This document shows, piece by piece, positions 23,269 through 30,366 of a DNA stretch of 36,542 nucleotides (the stretch's first letter is position 1; each line of letters starts with the position of its first letter). The stretch spans positions 1 through 36,542 of the IMG/VR virus record IMGVR_UViG_3300025083_000103. One strand, given 5' to 3'. The DNA comes from a virus. Below the pieces are notes generated by a model. That model had not been told where the DNA came from. It searched no databases and worked only from the letters and a program-made list of their open reading frames with translations. Made by a program: the position numbers and the translations under genes.

Positions 23269-23545
23269 ATTTGAGCTTATAGAGCCAGAGAATAAAAATC
23301 ATATTTGGTCACTACAGCGTGTCGTGCCAACTGACATAGGAACATGGACCGCGAGTGAGGAGCCTTTTCTTATCTTCCATCTAAACAGTGTCGAGAGTGC
23401 AGGTTCCACGGAAGCGCACCGCCTTGGCTATGAGGTTTTTCAAATAAACTTCAAAAGCGGCAAAACTATTTGGGTAGAGGTTCCAAAAGAAAAGAAAAAA
23501 ACGCTTCTGGAAGAACTTATTTGGTGCATAGGGAAAACAAAATGA
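23261..23545 (+). CDS. small protein of the recombination operon, unknown
   Basis: A 94-residue protein. ATG at 23261 is preferred to the upstream in-frame start because AAGGGAG lies 7 bases before it. It has mixed strands (MVKFELIEPENKNHIWSLQR; YEVFQINFKSGKTIWVEVPK) and a C-terminal basic helix. It is coupled at both ends (8-base overlap before, ATGA after) to nuclease genes. It may be an accessory of the RecE-like enzyme. No family is recognised. Confidence 0.7.
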   Translation: MVKFELIEPENKNHIWSLQRVVPTDIGTWTASEEPFLIFHLNSVESAGSTEAHRLGYEVFQINFKSGKTIWVEVPKEKKKTLLEELIWCIGKTK

Positions 23546-24366
23546 CACAAATTGAATACAACCTGCCAGACTATGAGTATCACGATAAAGCGATACATCC
23601 GCATATCTCAAGCAGTGACGTAAAGACCGTCCTAAGCAAATCCTTGCTACACTGGGCAGGTCAAGAGCGTAAAGAGAGTATTGCCTTTGACATAGGCAAA
23701 GCTGTGCATGCGTTAATCCTAGAGCCTGAAAAGGATTTAGTTGTGCGCGGTCCAGAGGATAGGCGCGGCAGCAAATGGAAGGATGCCAAAGCAAAGGCTG
23801 AAAAAGCTGGCAAAGTGTTGCTGACGGAAAAAGACTACGACACTTGCATGGCTATGGCGACAAACGCATTCATGCACTGCGACTTCCTCAAGGAAACTGT
23901 GTACTCTGATGCATTCGTCGCAGAGGCCAGCATCTTCACAACCTGCAGCAAAACTGGTGTGGACATAAAGGTACGCCCAGATGGGCTAATCATGCCGCAA
24001 AAGAAAACGGATGAGCCTTACATAATTGACATCAAAACCACGCAGGACGCATCGCCAGAGGCATTTCATAAAGAAATTCGGCGGTATAACTATGATGTGC
24101 AGATTGCTTTCTACCTGCACACTATGTGGGAAGCGGGTTTGCCCTGCAAAACCATGTATCTCATTGCAGTTGAGAAAAATGCACCATATGTCACGACTGT
24201 GCATGAACTAAGTGAACTACACCTAGCGCACGCACACAAACGCATGCTTGCCACATTGGAAAAGATCGGCAATGCTATGCGAACAGGGGAATTTACGACA
24301 GATTGGCCTGACGTAAATCAAGTCTTTCTTCCTGCATGGATGGAAGATGGAATAGAAGCATTTTGA
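23542..24366 (+). CDS. RecE-like exonuclease (PDDEXK, DUF3799 type)
   Basis: A 274-residue protein, ATG at 23542 in an ATGA overlap with the previous stop. It has the RecB-type nuclease motifs in order: GKAVH (His56), RPDG (Asp147), DIKT (Asp163, Lys165) and QIAFY (Gln187, Tyr191). RecE-type exonucleases degrade one strand to leave 3' ends for annealing. The PDDEXK domain in phages is usually paired with a single-strand annealing or binding protein, and here an SSB-like gene follows. Likely used in replication or recombination. Confidence 0.87.
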   Translation: MTQIEYNLPDYEYHDKAIHPHISSSDVKTVLSKSLLHWAGQERKESIAFDIGKAVHALILEPEKDLVVRGPEDRRGSKWKDAKAKAEKAGKVLLTEKDYDTCMAMATNAFMHCDFLKETVYSDAFVAEASIFTTCSKTGVDIKVRPDGLIMPQKKTDEPYIIDIKTTQDASPEAFHKEIRRYNYDVQIAFYLHTMWEAGLPCKTMYLIAVEKNAPYVTTVHELSELHLAHAHKRMLATLEKIGNAMRTGEFTTDWPDVNQVFLPAWMEDGIEAF

Positions 24367-24383
24367 GAGAAGGAGACAAGACC

Positions 24384-25025
24384 ATGAAAATGCTAACACC
24401 AAACCAAGTTCTATTCGAGAACGTAACCGCGCAATACCCGCGCATCAACCAAACCTATCGCTTTGACAACATGGAAAACAAAACTGTGCCATGCAAGCCA
24501 GAGGAAGATGGGGCCGCATATGAGGTTTCATTCTTGATGAGCAATGAAGATGCCACGGAATTTCTGAAGAAATGCGATGAGATTTACGCGGAGACTGCGG
24601 GTGCGGACACAAAGCGCAAGTGGAAGCCCAAGCCTATGTATTACCCATATAAGGAGCTAGATGACGGGCAACCGCAAGGCAAAGCCAAGCTCAAAGGTGC
24701 TTACAATGGCGAAGCAACAAAGCCACCTCTGCAAAAAGACGCAAACCGCAACTCTTTGCCACCTGATTTTCGCCTAACCTCTGGCAGCAAAGTCAACGTA
24801 TGGGGGCAGCTATTCGCGTATAATACGGGGGCTGTGTCTGGTGTTGGGCTTCGGTTGCGCGGCGTGCAGGTCTTGGAACTGCAAGAGGAAGCGTCAAACG
24901 ATCCTTTCAGCGCGACTGATGGATTTACTGCAGCAAAGCAAGAGGATGATCCCTTTGGCTTGCCGCCAGTGACCAAGGCACCACCCGCGCCAAGCGCAGA
25001 GTTTAGCGACGAAATCCCATTCTAA
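24384..25025 (+). CDS. single-stranded DNA-binding protein (DUF2815/gp2.5-like)
   Basis: A 213-residue protein with ribosome site AGAAGGAGACAAG. The core resembles phage OB-fold ssDNA-binding proteins of the DUF2815 / T7 gp2.5 kind. It has LFENVTAQYPRINQTYRFDN, PMYYPYKELDDGQ and SGSKVNVWGQLFAYNTGAVS, then GVGLRLRGVQVLEL. The C terminus (about residues 165-213) is disordered, acidic and ends SDEIPF, the classical tip used by SSBs to recruit partners. It lies between the exonuclease and the primase-helicase, as expected. Confidence 0.87.
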   Translation: MKMLTPNQVLFENVTAQYPRINQTYRFDNMENKTVPCKPEEDGAAYEVSFLMSNEDATEFLKKCDEIYAETAGADTKRKWKPKPMYYPYKELDDGQPQGKAKLKGAYNGEATKPPLQKDANRNSLPPDFRLTSGSKVNVWGQLFAYNTGAVSGVGLRLRGVQVLELQEEASNDPFSATDGFTAAKQEDDPFGLPPVTKAPPAPSAEFSDEIPF

Positions 25026-25027
25026 GC

Positions 25028-25060
25028 AAAAAAATGCCCCGCGTGGGATAAGCGCGGGGC
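25028..25060 (-). terminator. terminator-like hairpin active on the minus strand
   Basis: GCCCCGCG (25036-25043) pairs with CGCGGGGC (25053-25060) around a 9-base loop, a perfect 8-bp GC stem. On the minus strand it is followed by A and seven T, a textbook intrinsic terminator. On the plus strand no T-tract follows, so it is not a good rightward terminator. It sits three bases after the SSB stop and could protect or shape the plus-strand mRNA as well. It may end leftward transcripts coming from 29.3 kb through 27.6 kb, antisense to the primase gene. Confidence 0.75.
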
Positions 25061-25116
25061 AGTTCATCATCGAGACAAGAAAACAAATAACCGTGTGAGG
25101 AGCATTTGTTAGCACA

Positions 25117-27051
25117 ATGATAGGGCAAGATGTAGGCAAGATCAAGTACCCAGAACCAACATATAGCGTATACGCGCCGCAAATCATAAGCGCGCTACAG
25201 CTTAAAAAGACAAGCCACCAAGAACACCACGGGCCTTGCCCGAATTGCGGGGGTGTTGATCGGTTTTGGATTAGCGAATATCAAGGAAATCTAAAGGTCA
25301 ACTGTCGGCAATGCGAGGATTGGAAAGAGATCATCCAAATATTGCGTGAGCGTGGCCTGTATCCAGACAAGGAAATCATAAGCGAAACGAGCGGCGCAAT
25401 GAACAAAACCCCAGATAACGTGGTGAAGCTACCTGAAAACCCAGAGCTACACCCGTATTTAACCAGAAAGCGCATAAAGCAACACGATGCAATCATTGAT
25501 GAGGGCGATCTGCACATCCGCATCATCAACAATCAAGGCAAGGTAGTCGGCACGCAATTCATAGACGAAAGCGGCAAAAAGAAATTTAACTACGGGCTAG
25601 ACTATAAAGGGTGCTTCCATGTTATCGGCGGCACAATAAAAGATTTCGCTTATCTTTGCGAAGGTTTTGCCACGGCTGCGGCTGTACATGAGGCCACGGG
25701 TAAGCCTGCGGTGCATTGCCTGAACGCCAGTAATATAACAAATGTTATAACCGCGCTTCGTGAGGTTAAACCTGATACGCGCTTTGTGGTTGCGGGTGAC
25801 AATGATCCAGCAGGGATAAAAGCCTGCGAACAAGCATTCAAGGAGCATGGCGTGGAGTGCGTCCTGCCAGACAGCGAAGGCTTAGACTGGAATGACGTTT
25901 GGGTAGCGCGGGGGGCAGAAGCTACACGCAAGAAGCTAGAGCCGCGCAACGTGCTAGACGATGTAATATTCCCAAGTGATGCAAGGCCACAACTGGACAG
26001 CACATACATAATCAAGAACTGGATCACGGAAAATTCAATCAGCGTGGTGTACGGCCCGTCAAACGTGGGCAAATCCTTTTTCTGCATGAGCCTCGCATAT
26101 CACATCGCTGCGGGTCAGGAATGGGTCAACAATAAGATCAAACGCGGGTCAGTCTTATATCTAGCCACAGAGGGCGGCAGAGCATTCGAAAACCGACTGT
26201 ATGCGCTACACGAGGCGCATGGGTTCAACGATGTATCACTGGCGGTCAGACCCTCGCCCATCAATCTATATGACGCGGATGAAGATATAGCCAAGATCGA
26301 AGCTATCATGAGCGAAATAGGGAAGCGCATGGAACCTGTCACAGTTTTGGTCATCGACACACTGGCACGCGCTACGGCTGGGCAGATGGACGAAAACAAT
26401 AACAGCGAAATGAGTAAGCTGATTGCAGGACTGGACGCCATACGAGAGCGAACAGGGGTGCACATTATGCTGGTCCACCATAGCGGCAAGGATGCGTCAA
26501 AAGGTGCGCGGGGTGCGTCTGCATTGCGAGCGGCCTGTGATACTGAGATTGAACTTTCATACGACGAAGAAACGCGCGTTAGGACTGCAAGAGCAACGAA
26601 ACAGCGCGACATGGAGACTGGCGCGGAGATTAACTTTGTTCTGCAGATAGTTGAGCTAGGAGAGGACGCAGACGGGGATCAAGTCACAACTTGTATCATA
26701 CGCGAAGCCACGCAAGAAGAAATGGAAGAAGCGCAGAGCGACAATAAGCCAACGGGGAAAAACCAGAGGCTATTCGTGAAATGCTTCATGCAGCTACGCG
26801 GGGAGCGCGTGGGTTCGCCTAATCCAAGCGGCGCGGGCTGGCCTGAACCAAGGAAATTCTGGTGTATGGATTTGGAAACGCTGGGGGAACACTTTAAGGG
26901 AAAGGTGGCAACTGATAGGCCTCAACAAACATGGACGCAGACCTTGAACGGAATGCACGAAAAGGGCTTGGTTGAGATAAACGAGGGCAAAATATGGCTG
27001 ACGGGCAAGTCTGGAAAGGTCAGCGATGGGGAAGCTGATGCACCGTTTTGA
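25117..27051 (+). CDS. primase-helicase (zinc ribbon, TOPRIM, RecA-like ATPase)
   Basis: A 644-residue fusion. The N-terminal zinc ribbon uses Cys41, Cys44, Cys63 and Cys66 (CPNCGG, CRQC). The TOPRIM domain carries LCEGFATAAAV (about residue 181) and VVAGDNDPAGIKA (about 225-237). A RecA/RepA-type ATPase follows, with Walker A GPSNVGKS near 313, Walker B-type VLVIDTLARA near 410, and HIMLVHHSGKDASKGARG. The C terminus ends in a winged-helix-like segment. It should make primers and unwind DNA at the fork. GAGGAG lies ~15 bases before the ATG, longer than usual, and no alternative start exists. Confidence 0.9.
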   Translation: MIGQDVGKIKYPEPTYSVYAPQIISALQLKKTSHQEHHGPCPNCGGVDRFWISEYQGNLKVNCRQCEDWKEIIQILRERGLYPDKEIISETSGAMNKTPDNVVKLPENPELHPYLTRKRIKQHDAIIDEGDLHIRIINNQGKVVGTQFIDESGKKKFNYGLDYKGCFHVIGGTIKDFAYLCEGFATAAAVHEATGKPAVHCLNASNITNVITALREVKPDTRFVVAGDNDPAGIKACEQAFKEHGVECVLPDSEGLDWNDVWVARGAEATRKKLEPRNVLDDVIFPSDARPQLDSTYIIKNWITENSISVVYGPSNVGKSFFCMSLAYHIAAGQEWVNNKIKRGSVLYLATEGGRAFENRLYALHEAHGFNDVSLAVRPSPINLYDADEDIAKIEAIMSEIGKRMEPVTVLVIDTLARATAGQMDENNNSEMSKLIAGLDAIRERTGVHIMLVHHSGKDASKGARGASALRAACDTEIELSYDEETRVRTARATKQRDMETGAEINFVLQIVELGEDADGDQVTTCIIREATQEEMEEAQSDNKPTGKNQRLFVKCFMQLRGERVGSPNPSGAGWPEPRKFWCMDLETLGEHFKGKVATDRPQQTWTQTLNGMHEKGLVEINEGKIWLTGKSGKVSDGEADAPF

Positions 27052-27068
27052 ATTTACTGCAGTTTCAA

Positions 27069-27180
27069 TGGGTTATGATGGGTTTCCGTTCAGTTCCGTT
27101 CAAAACCGTGCAAAAACGTGCACTGACCATGCACTGCACGGAAACACGGAACTATATATAAAATAGTTCCGTGTACGTGC
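27069..27180. promoter_or_regulatory. candidate origin: short repeats plus 12-bp perfect hairpin
   Basis: After the primase-helicase gene, words such as CCGTTC, CCGTG, CACTG and GCACGG recur within about 70 bases. They are followed by ACACGGAACTAT (27144-27155), the loop ATATAAA, and ATAGTTCCGTGT (27163-27174), a perfect 12-bp inverted repeat. The centre is AT-rich. No T-run follows, so it is a poor terminator. Repeats plus a hairpin by the replicative helicase gene are typical of a phage replication origin or an operator. Function is not shown. Confidence 0.5.
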
Positions 27181-27202
27181 ATTCGGTGCTTCGGGCATAA
27201 GA

Positions 27203-27475
27203 TTGGATTTAGATTTGCAGAAGAAAGAATTTCCTAAATGGTTGCGGGATAGAATTGCTGCAGGAACAGCGAGGGTTTATCCGCATGGCACGTTTAAGGT
27301 GCGGCGCGGTTTAACGCTGCATGACAAGCTGCAGAGCGTGACAACGCTTGAGGAATTAGAGGGTTTCGCCAATCGGCGCAAATACGGCGCACAGGTGGAG
27401 CCGTGGGCAGAGCAGGAGCGAAGGGAAATACTATGGCGAAAGACAGAGCTGACGAACAAACGCAAACGCCGCTAA
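27203..27475 (+). CDS. small basic protein, unknown (TTG start)
   Basis: A 90-residue basic protein with predicted helices (KKEFPKWLRDRIAAGTARVY, then LHDKLQSVTTLEELEGFANR). The only start for the full frame is TTG at 27203, without a clear ribosome site, so the true start may differ. It overlaps the next gene by 43 bases. Basic helices could bind DNA or RNA. No family is recognised. Confidence 0.55.
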   Translation: MDLDLQKKEFPKWLRDRIAAGTARVYPHGTFKVRRGLTLHDKLQSVTTLEELEGFANRRKYGAQVEPWAEQERREILWRKTELTNKRKRR

Positions 27476-27606
27476 GGTGGAGCGTTTACGATGACGGATT
27501 GCGCATTTGGTCAAGCGAGCGCGGGCAATATATCGGAACGATACCCACCCGCGAATTGAAATACATTTTGCGCGACATGGCGCGGCGATTGGCTGAATTG
27601 GACTAA
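27433..27606 (+). CDS. small protein at the second convergent junction
   Basis: A 57-residue protein. I prefer the ATG at 27433 (MAKDRADEQTQTPLRWSVYD), with GAAGGGA 8 bases before, over the upstream GTG at 27403. The core (GLRIWSSERGQYIGTIPTRE) is a small beta sheet with a final helix, LRDMARRLAEL. Its stop overlaps the stop of the minus-strand gene at 27603 by a few bases. No family is recognised. Confidence 0.65.
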   Translation: MAKDRADEQTQTPLRWSVYDDGLRIWSSERGQYIGTIPTRELKYILRDMARRLAELD

Positions 27607-27950
27607 ACGCCGTGCGGATGCCAGTCATCCACGGTTTCGTCGCTTAGTTCCACTTCGGACCACGTTTGCGTCTCGTAGTCCCACTCAAGGTTGTGCGCCT
27701 CAATTTGCTCAAGCTGATGTTCGTTCGGCTCAAGGTTTTCAAAGGCGTGATGCATTTTCCAGAATGCGGTATCAATGGCGCGGCAATCGCTTAGGCATAA
27801 ATCAAAATCTTGGCCTAGGGTATTTGTTGCGCCGCGTAGGGCGTCTATGGCATCACGAATGGCCTCTTGCTGCGTTCCTGTTAGGCCGCGCAATGCTTGG
27901 CACTCGCTCTGCATGCGGTTCAAGGTGTTTACCCAGTTATGCTTTTCCAT
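27603..27950 (-). CDS. acidic helical protein, unknown
   Basis: A 115-residue protein with AAGGATCAGAGACA before its ATG. It is helical in the first 75 residues (LRGLTGTQQEAIRDAIDALR, then DFDLCLSDCRAIDTAFWKMH) and acidic with several Trp at the end (LEWDYETQTWSEVELSDETV). It is the last gene of the leftward orphan block. No family is recognised. Acidic, Trp-rich tails occur in DNA-mimic or inhibitor proteins, but this alone is not evidence of such a role. Confidence 0.68.
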   Translation of the reverse strand: MEKHNWVNTLNRMQSECQALRGLTGTQQEAIRDAIDALRGATNTLGQDFDLCLSDCRAIDTAFWKMHHAFENLEPNEHQLEQIEAHNLEWDYETQTWSEVELSDETVDDWHPHGV

Positions 27951-27962
27951 TGTCTCTGATCC

Positions 27963-28076
27963 TTATGATGTGAATATTATATGTGCGCATGTGATTAGTG
28001 TAAGGAATACAGCCCACGTTGCGCATAGTTTTTCTGCGGTGTTCATGTTGCGGAATATTTGGATGTAGGTTTTCAT
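27963..28076 (-). CDS. tiny single-pass membrane protein
   Basis: A 37-residue ORF starting in an ATGA overlap with the previous stop. It has a basic N terminus (MKTYIQIFRNMNTAEKLC) followed by one membrane helix (ATWAVFLTLITCAHIIFT). The tight coupling supports it as a real gene. Small membrane proteins in early phage regions often modify the host membrane; this role is only suggested. Confidence 0.6.
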   Translation of the reverse strand: MKTYIQIFRNMNTAEKLCATWAVFLTLITCAHIIFTS

Positions 28077-28273
28077 CTCGCTCTCTCCAGTTCGTCTATT
28101 AGCCTTGAGAATAGCTCTAAGGCGTTGTCGATGTATTGCGCTTGCTGCGCATCTGCGTGGGTGTAGTCATCCATGATGACTTGCCATGCGTCCTCGTTTA
28201 GTTGCTCCTGCATCTCGATTAGCTTGCGGCGGGTTTGATCTACCGCAAGCGTTACGTTTGGGCGTATGGTCAT
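28073..28273 (-). CDS. small helical protein, unknown
   Basis: A 66-residue helical protein (AVDQTRRKLIEMQEQLNEDA then ALELFSRLIDELERAR). Its ATG overlaps the stop of the preceding gene (TAATG), and its stop overlaps the next start (ATGA). No family is recognised; it belongs to a tightly coupled run of small orphan genes. Confidence 0.68.
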   Translation of the reverse strand: MTIRPNVTLAVDQTRRKLIEMQEQLNEDAWQVIMDDYTHADAQQAQYIDNALELFSRLIDELERAR

Positions 28274-28572
28274 TATGCTGCGTCCTCTGATTGGTTTTCT
28301 GTGAATGTCATGCGCTCATCGGCTGCAGCGTTTACATTGACGAAAACATAACCTGTGTCGCCATTGTCGCCGCCAGCCCAATCGCCATGCCAGCCCATTT
28401 TAGCAGCGAATGCGATTGCTGCCGCCTTGTGGTTATGCTCTACGTTTAAGCTGTAATCCCAATCAATGGTTACTGATTTGGGTGCGCCAGCATATGATGC
28501 AGATTGACGTGCCTTAATACGTGATCCGCGATGATTAGTTGGCCCAAGGTATTTTGTGATGATGGTTTGCAT
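28273..28572 (-). CDS. conserved small protein (TKYLGPTNHRG family), unknown
   Basis: A 99-residue protein. The ATG at 28572 (MQTIITKYLGPTNHRGSRIK) has AAAGGACAAGCGACA upstream and is preferred to the earlier in-frame start. This opening motif is seen in many small proteins encoded by phages and plasmids of Gram-negative bacteria, typically of unknown function. Later segments include SVTIDWDYSLNVEHNHKAAA and MGWHGDWAGGDNGDTGYVFV. No activity is assigned. Confidence 0.75.
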   Translation of the reverse strand: MQTIITKYLGPTNHRGSRIKARQSASYAGAPKSVTIDWDYSLNVEHNHKAAAIAFAAKMGWHGDWAGGDNGDTGYVFVNVNAAADERMTFTENQSEDAA

Positions 28573-28639
28573 TGTCGCTTGTCCTTTGTTGTGTTGTGGT
28601 ATCACCATGCAATCACAGCGATACCTTGTCTATTGTTGC

Positions 28640-28687
28640 GTAGCGTCATTTTAAATCATTCGCTACATTTACGGGGAATGTTTCCCC
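28640..28687 (-). other. two small stem-loops between minus-strand genes
   Basis: GTAGCG (28640-28645) can pair with CGCTAC (28661-28666), and GGGGAA (28673-28678) with TTCCCC (28682-28687) around TGT. On the minus strand the second hairpin lies four bases after the stop of the 45-residue gene. No clear T-tract follows. They could attenuate transcription or protect an mRNA end. Confidence 0.35.
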
Positions 28688-28690
28688 ATG

Positions 28691-28828
28691 TTACATCATG
28701 CAATCAACTGCTGCGATCTTTGCCGCGTCTAGTGTGTCGTAACGAGTGTTGCACAATGCTGCTGGAACGCGGCCCACAAAGATAAATTTGCCAGTCGGTG
28801 CCTTAGTAATTACTGCTGCCTTGAACAT
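28691..28828 (-). CDS. small protein (45 aa), unknown
   Basis: A 45-residue ORF with a strong ribosome site (GAAAGGAAAGACC). It starts MFKAAVITKAPTGKFIFVGR and continues VPAALCNTRYDTLDAAKIAA, a compact beta-beta-alpha pattern like small phage proteins that end in a DAA-rich helix. It lies in line with the other orphan genes with similar spacing, so I accept it. No function is assigned. Confidence 0.68.
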   Translation of the reverse strand: MFKAAVITKAPTGKFIFVGRVPAALCNTRYDTLDAAKIAAVDCMM

Positions 28829-28846
28829 GGTCTTTCCTTTCGTGTG

Positions 28847-29089
28847 TTAAAGGTTGCTTGTGTTTACTGCGCGGATAACACCGTGACGCGTCATCCATGC
28901 TGTGTTGTTAATTAGGAACCGTTCACCGTCGTTTTGCGTGACGTTCAACCCCTCTTGCTGCGCGGCTTGCGCCATTGCATCGGTGTCACCATAGGGCAGG
29001 TCAAACGCGCCAGACTGAATAAGGTAGTAATTGACGATTGATCCGTGGTTTGCTGCGCGATGCATTGTCTTTGTGATGATGTTATTCAT
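28847..29089 (-). CDS. small protein, unknown
   Basis: An 80-residue protein. ATG at 29089 (MNNIITKTMHRAANHGSIVN) with AAAAGGATAAGACC upstream is preferred to a longer frame that begins inside the neighbouring gene. It contains DLPYGDTDAMAQAAQQEGLN and FLINNTAWMTRHGVIRAV, which suggest a small alpha/beta fold. No family is recognised. Confidence 0.68.
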   Translation of the reverse strand: MNNIITKTMHRAANHGSIVNYYLIQSGAFDLPYGDTDAMAQAAQQEGLNVTQNDGERFLINNTAWMTRHGVIRAVNTSNL

Positions 29090-29109
29090 GGTCTTATCCT
29101 TTTCTATGG

Positions 29110-29325
29110 TTAGCAAATGCAAAATGCATCGGTCTTGAATGGTGTTCCGTATGTCCGCGCACGTTCGCCAAATGAAAACCATTCATCAAACTGGCGATAC
29201 ACAACTGATCCGTCATCAAGTATCTCAAATACGCGGACGTCTAGTCCCTTATACTTTGGCTGTTCAATTAGTCCGTGATAGCCTGTGCAAGATTGCCCGA
29301 TTTTAACTTCTATCTGATTGGTCAT
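29110..29325 (-). CDS. first gene of the leftward orphan block, unknown
   Basis: A 71-residue beta-rich protein (QIEVKIGQSCTGYHGLIEQP, then LDVRVFEILDDGSVVYRQFD). It has AAAGGATACACC before the ATG. It ends in an unusual FCIC with two cysteines. It is nearest to the 29.3 kb control region and so is likely expressed first in this block. No family is recognised. Confidence 0.68.
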   Translation of the reverse strand: MTNQIEVKIGQSCTGYHGLIEQPKYKGLDVRVFEILDDGSVVYRQFDEWFSFGERARTYGTPFKTDAFCIC

Positions 29326-29510
29326 GGTGTATCCTTTCCATTACTTGTGATACCAAGATAATATTAATGAGATACTAAAGCAAGAGCATAAGCACAAAGT
29401 TACGTAACGTCATAAAACAGGACGCATCACACAATAAAACGCAGGTTGCAGGCGGGCGCGCGCGAATAGAACAAGTGTTCAATTAAGTCAAGCATTCTGG
29501 CGAATTGGGG

Positions 29511-29638
29511 AAAACTGGACTTAAACCATATTGCTAAACTGGACCTAAATCAGGTAAGCCATTGATATTGCACAATAATAAATTTAACATAATCGACATT
29601 ATACGTAATATCGGAAAAGTATTGCTTAATCTGGCCTT
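29511..29638. repeat. iteron-like repeats AAACTGGACYTAAA
   Basis: AAACTGGACTTAAA (29512-29525) and AAACTGGACCTAAA (29536-29549) are two 14-base copies 24 bases apart. A third, weaker relative is centred on AATCTGGCCTTAGT near 29629-29642. TATTGCT stands before the second and third copies. They could be sites for the small terminase or a regulator. Confidence 0.5.
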
Positions 29639-29651
29639 AGTTTTGCTGTGA

Positions 29652-29683
29652 CCCCCCCCCTGTCTGGCCCCACCCCACCCCCT
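29652..29683 (-). other. G-quadruplex-forming C/G tract upstream of terminase
   Basis: The minus strand here reads G5-T-G4-T-G4, a seven-base spacer, then G9, meeting the usual four-run rule for a G-quadruplex. A second run of nine C lies at 29797-29805, with C4-5 runs around it. Such poly-C runs are unusual for this genome and stand in front of terS. Homopolymer lengths may also be sequencing-uncertain. Confidence 0.6.
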
Positions 29684-29871
29684 ATTATTATTATACATTC
29701 CCACACAGAAAAATTCGTGTTATACAATTCGCAGGGGTGCTACCTCGTGATGTGCCTTACCCTCCCTGTGGCGCAACCCATTTCCTTCCTGTAGCACCCC
29801 CCCCCACACCCCCGTATTGCTTTATTGTGGTATCATGTTAAAATTTCCGAAAAATCAAAGAAGGATTTGGT

Positions 29872-30366
29872 ATGGCTGGCAATGCTTTACGTCAAAAGCG
29901 CACTGCTGAAATTATGCGCAGGGGTGGCGGTGAATATTTGCTTGAGTGGATTTTAGAAGCAAAATCTTTGCGCAGCTTGGCGACTGACTTAGATATGTCG
30001 GAGGGTGCGCTTAGAGTTTTAATAATGAAAAACCCAGAATTAACTGCGGCAGTCAATGAGGCGCGCAGGGACGCTGCTGATGCATACTTTGACAAGAACT
30101 TTGAGTTAATTGAGAATATGTCTGATCGCAGACAGCGTGAGGTTTTTGAGGCGCTGAGTGGCGAGGAAACGCGAGACGCAAGTGAGGCTAATGTATCGCA
30201 GATTGATTTGGGTATATTGAAGCAGCAGGTAGGCCAGAATAACCTTGCTGCGGCTGCTTGGAACCAGCAAAGGTATGGCAATAAGGGCAACCAGCAAATC
30301 AACATTAATATCGGTGATTTTCATTTAGATGCGCTGCGTAAAACAAAGGTGATTGACCATGAGTGA
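29872..30366 (+). CDS. terS: terminase small subunit
   Basis: A 164-residue protein with ribosome site AAGAAGGATTTGGT. The N-terminal half (EYLLEWILEAKSLRSLATDL, then DMSEGALRVLIMKNPELTAA) is a helix-turn-helix DNA-binding domain of small-terminase type. It is followed by a helical oligomerisation region and a basic, Asn/Gln-rich C terminus (WNQQRYGNKGNQQININIGD). It recognises the packaging site and stimulates the large subunit. Its end overlaps the terL start by 8 bases. Confidence 0.82.
   Translation: MAGNALRQKRTAEIMRRGGGEYLLEWILEAKSLRSLATDLDMSEGALRVLIMKNPELTAAVNEARRDAADAYFDKNFELIENMSDRRQREVFEALSGEETRDASEANVSQIDLGILKQQVGQNNLAAAAWNQQRYGNKGNQQININIGDFHLDALRKTKVIDHE

Larger units (their letters stand above)
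29326..29871. other. 546-base gene-free control/packaging region
   Basis: This is the only stretch over 300 bases without a gene. It separates the divergent orphan block and terminase block. It has a possible leftward promoter at 29383-29355 (TTGCTT, 17 bases, TATCTT; weak), a perfect palindrome GTTACGTAAC (29399-29408), short repeats (29511-29638), an AT-rich zone (29570-29640), and two runs of nine C (29652-29660 and 29797-29805). The position next to terS is where pac or cos sites commonly lie. Confidence 0.6.

Noticed and set aside
25117-27051. Minus-strand frames opposite the primase-helicase gene (for example 25650-26087 and 26115-26612)
   Set aside because: They shadow a strongly supported domain protein. 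The antisense RNA proposed here would be non-coding.
29326-29871. tRNA or CRISPR content in the gene-free region
   Set aside because: No cloverleaf with a T-loop GTTCRA and matching arms, and the repeats are too few, too short and too unevenly spaced for CRISPR.
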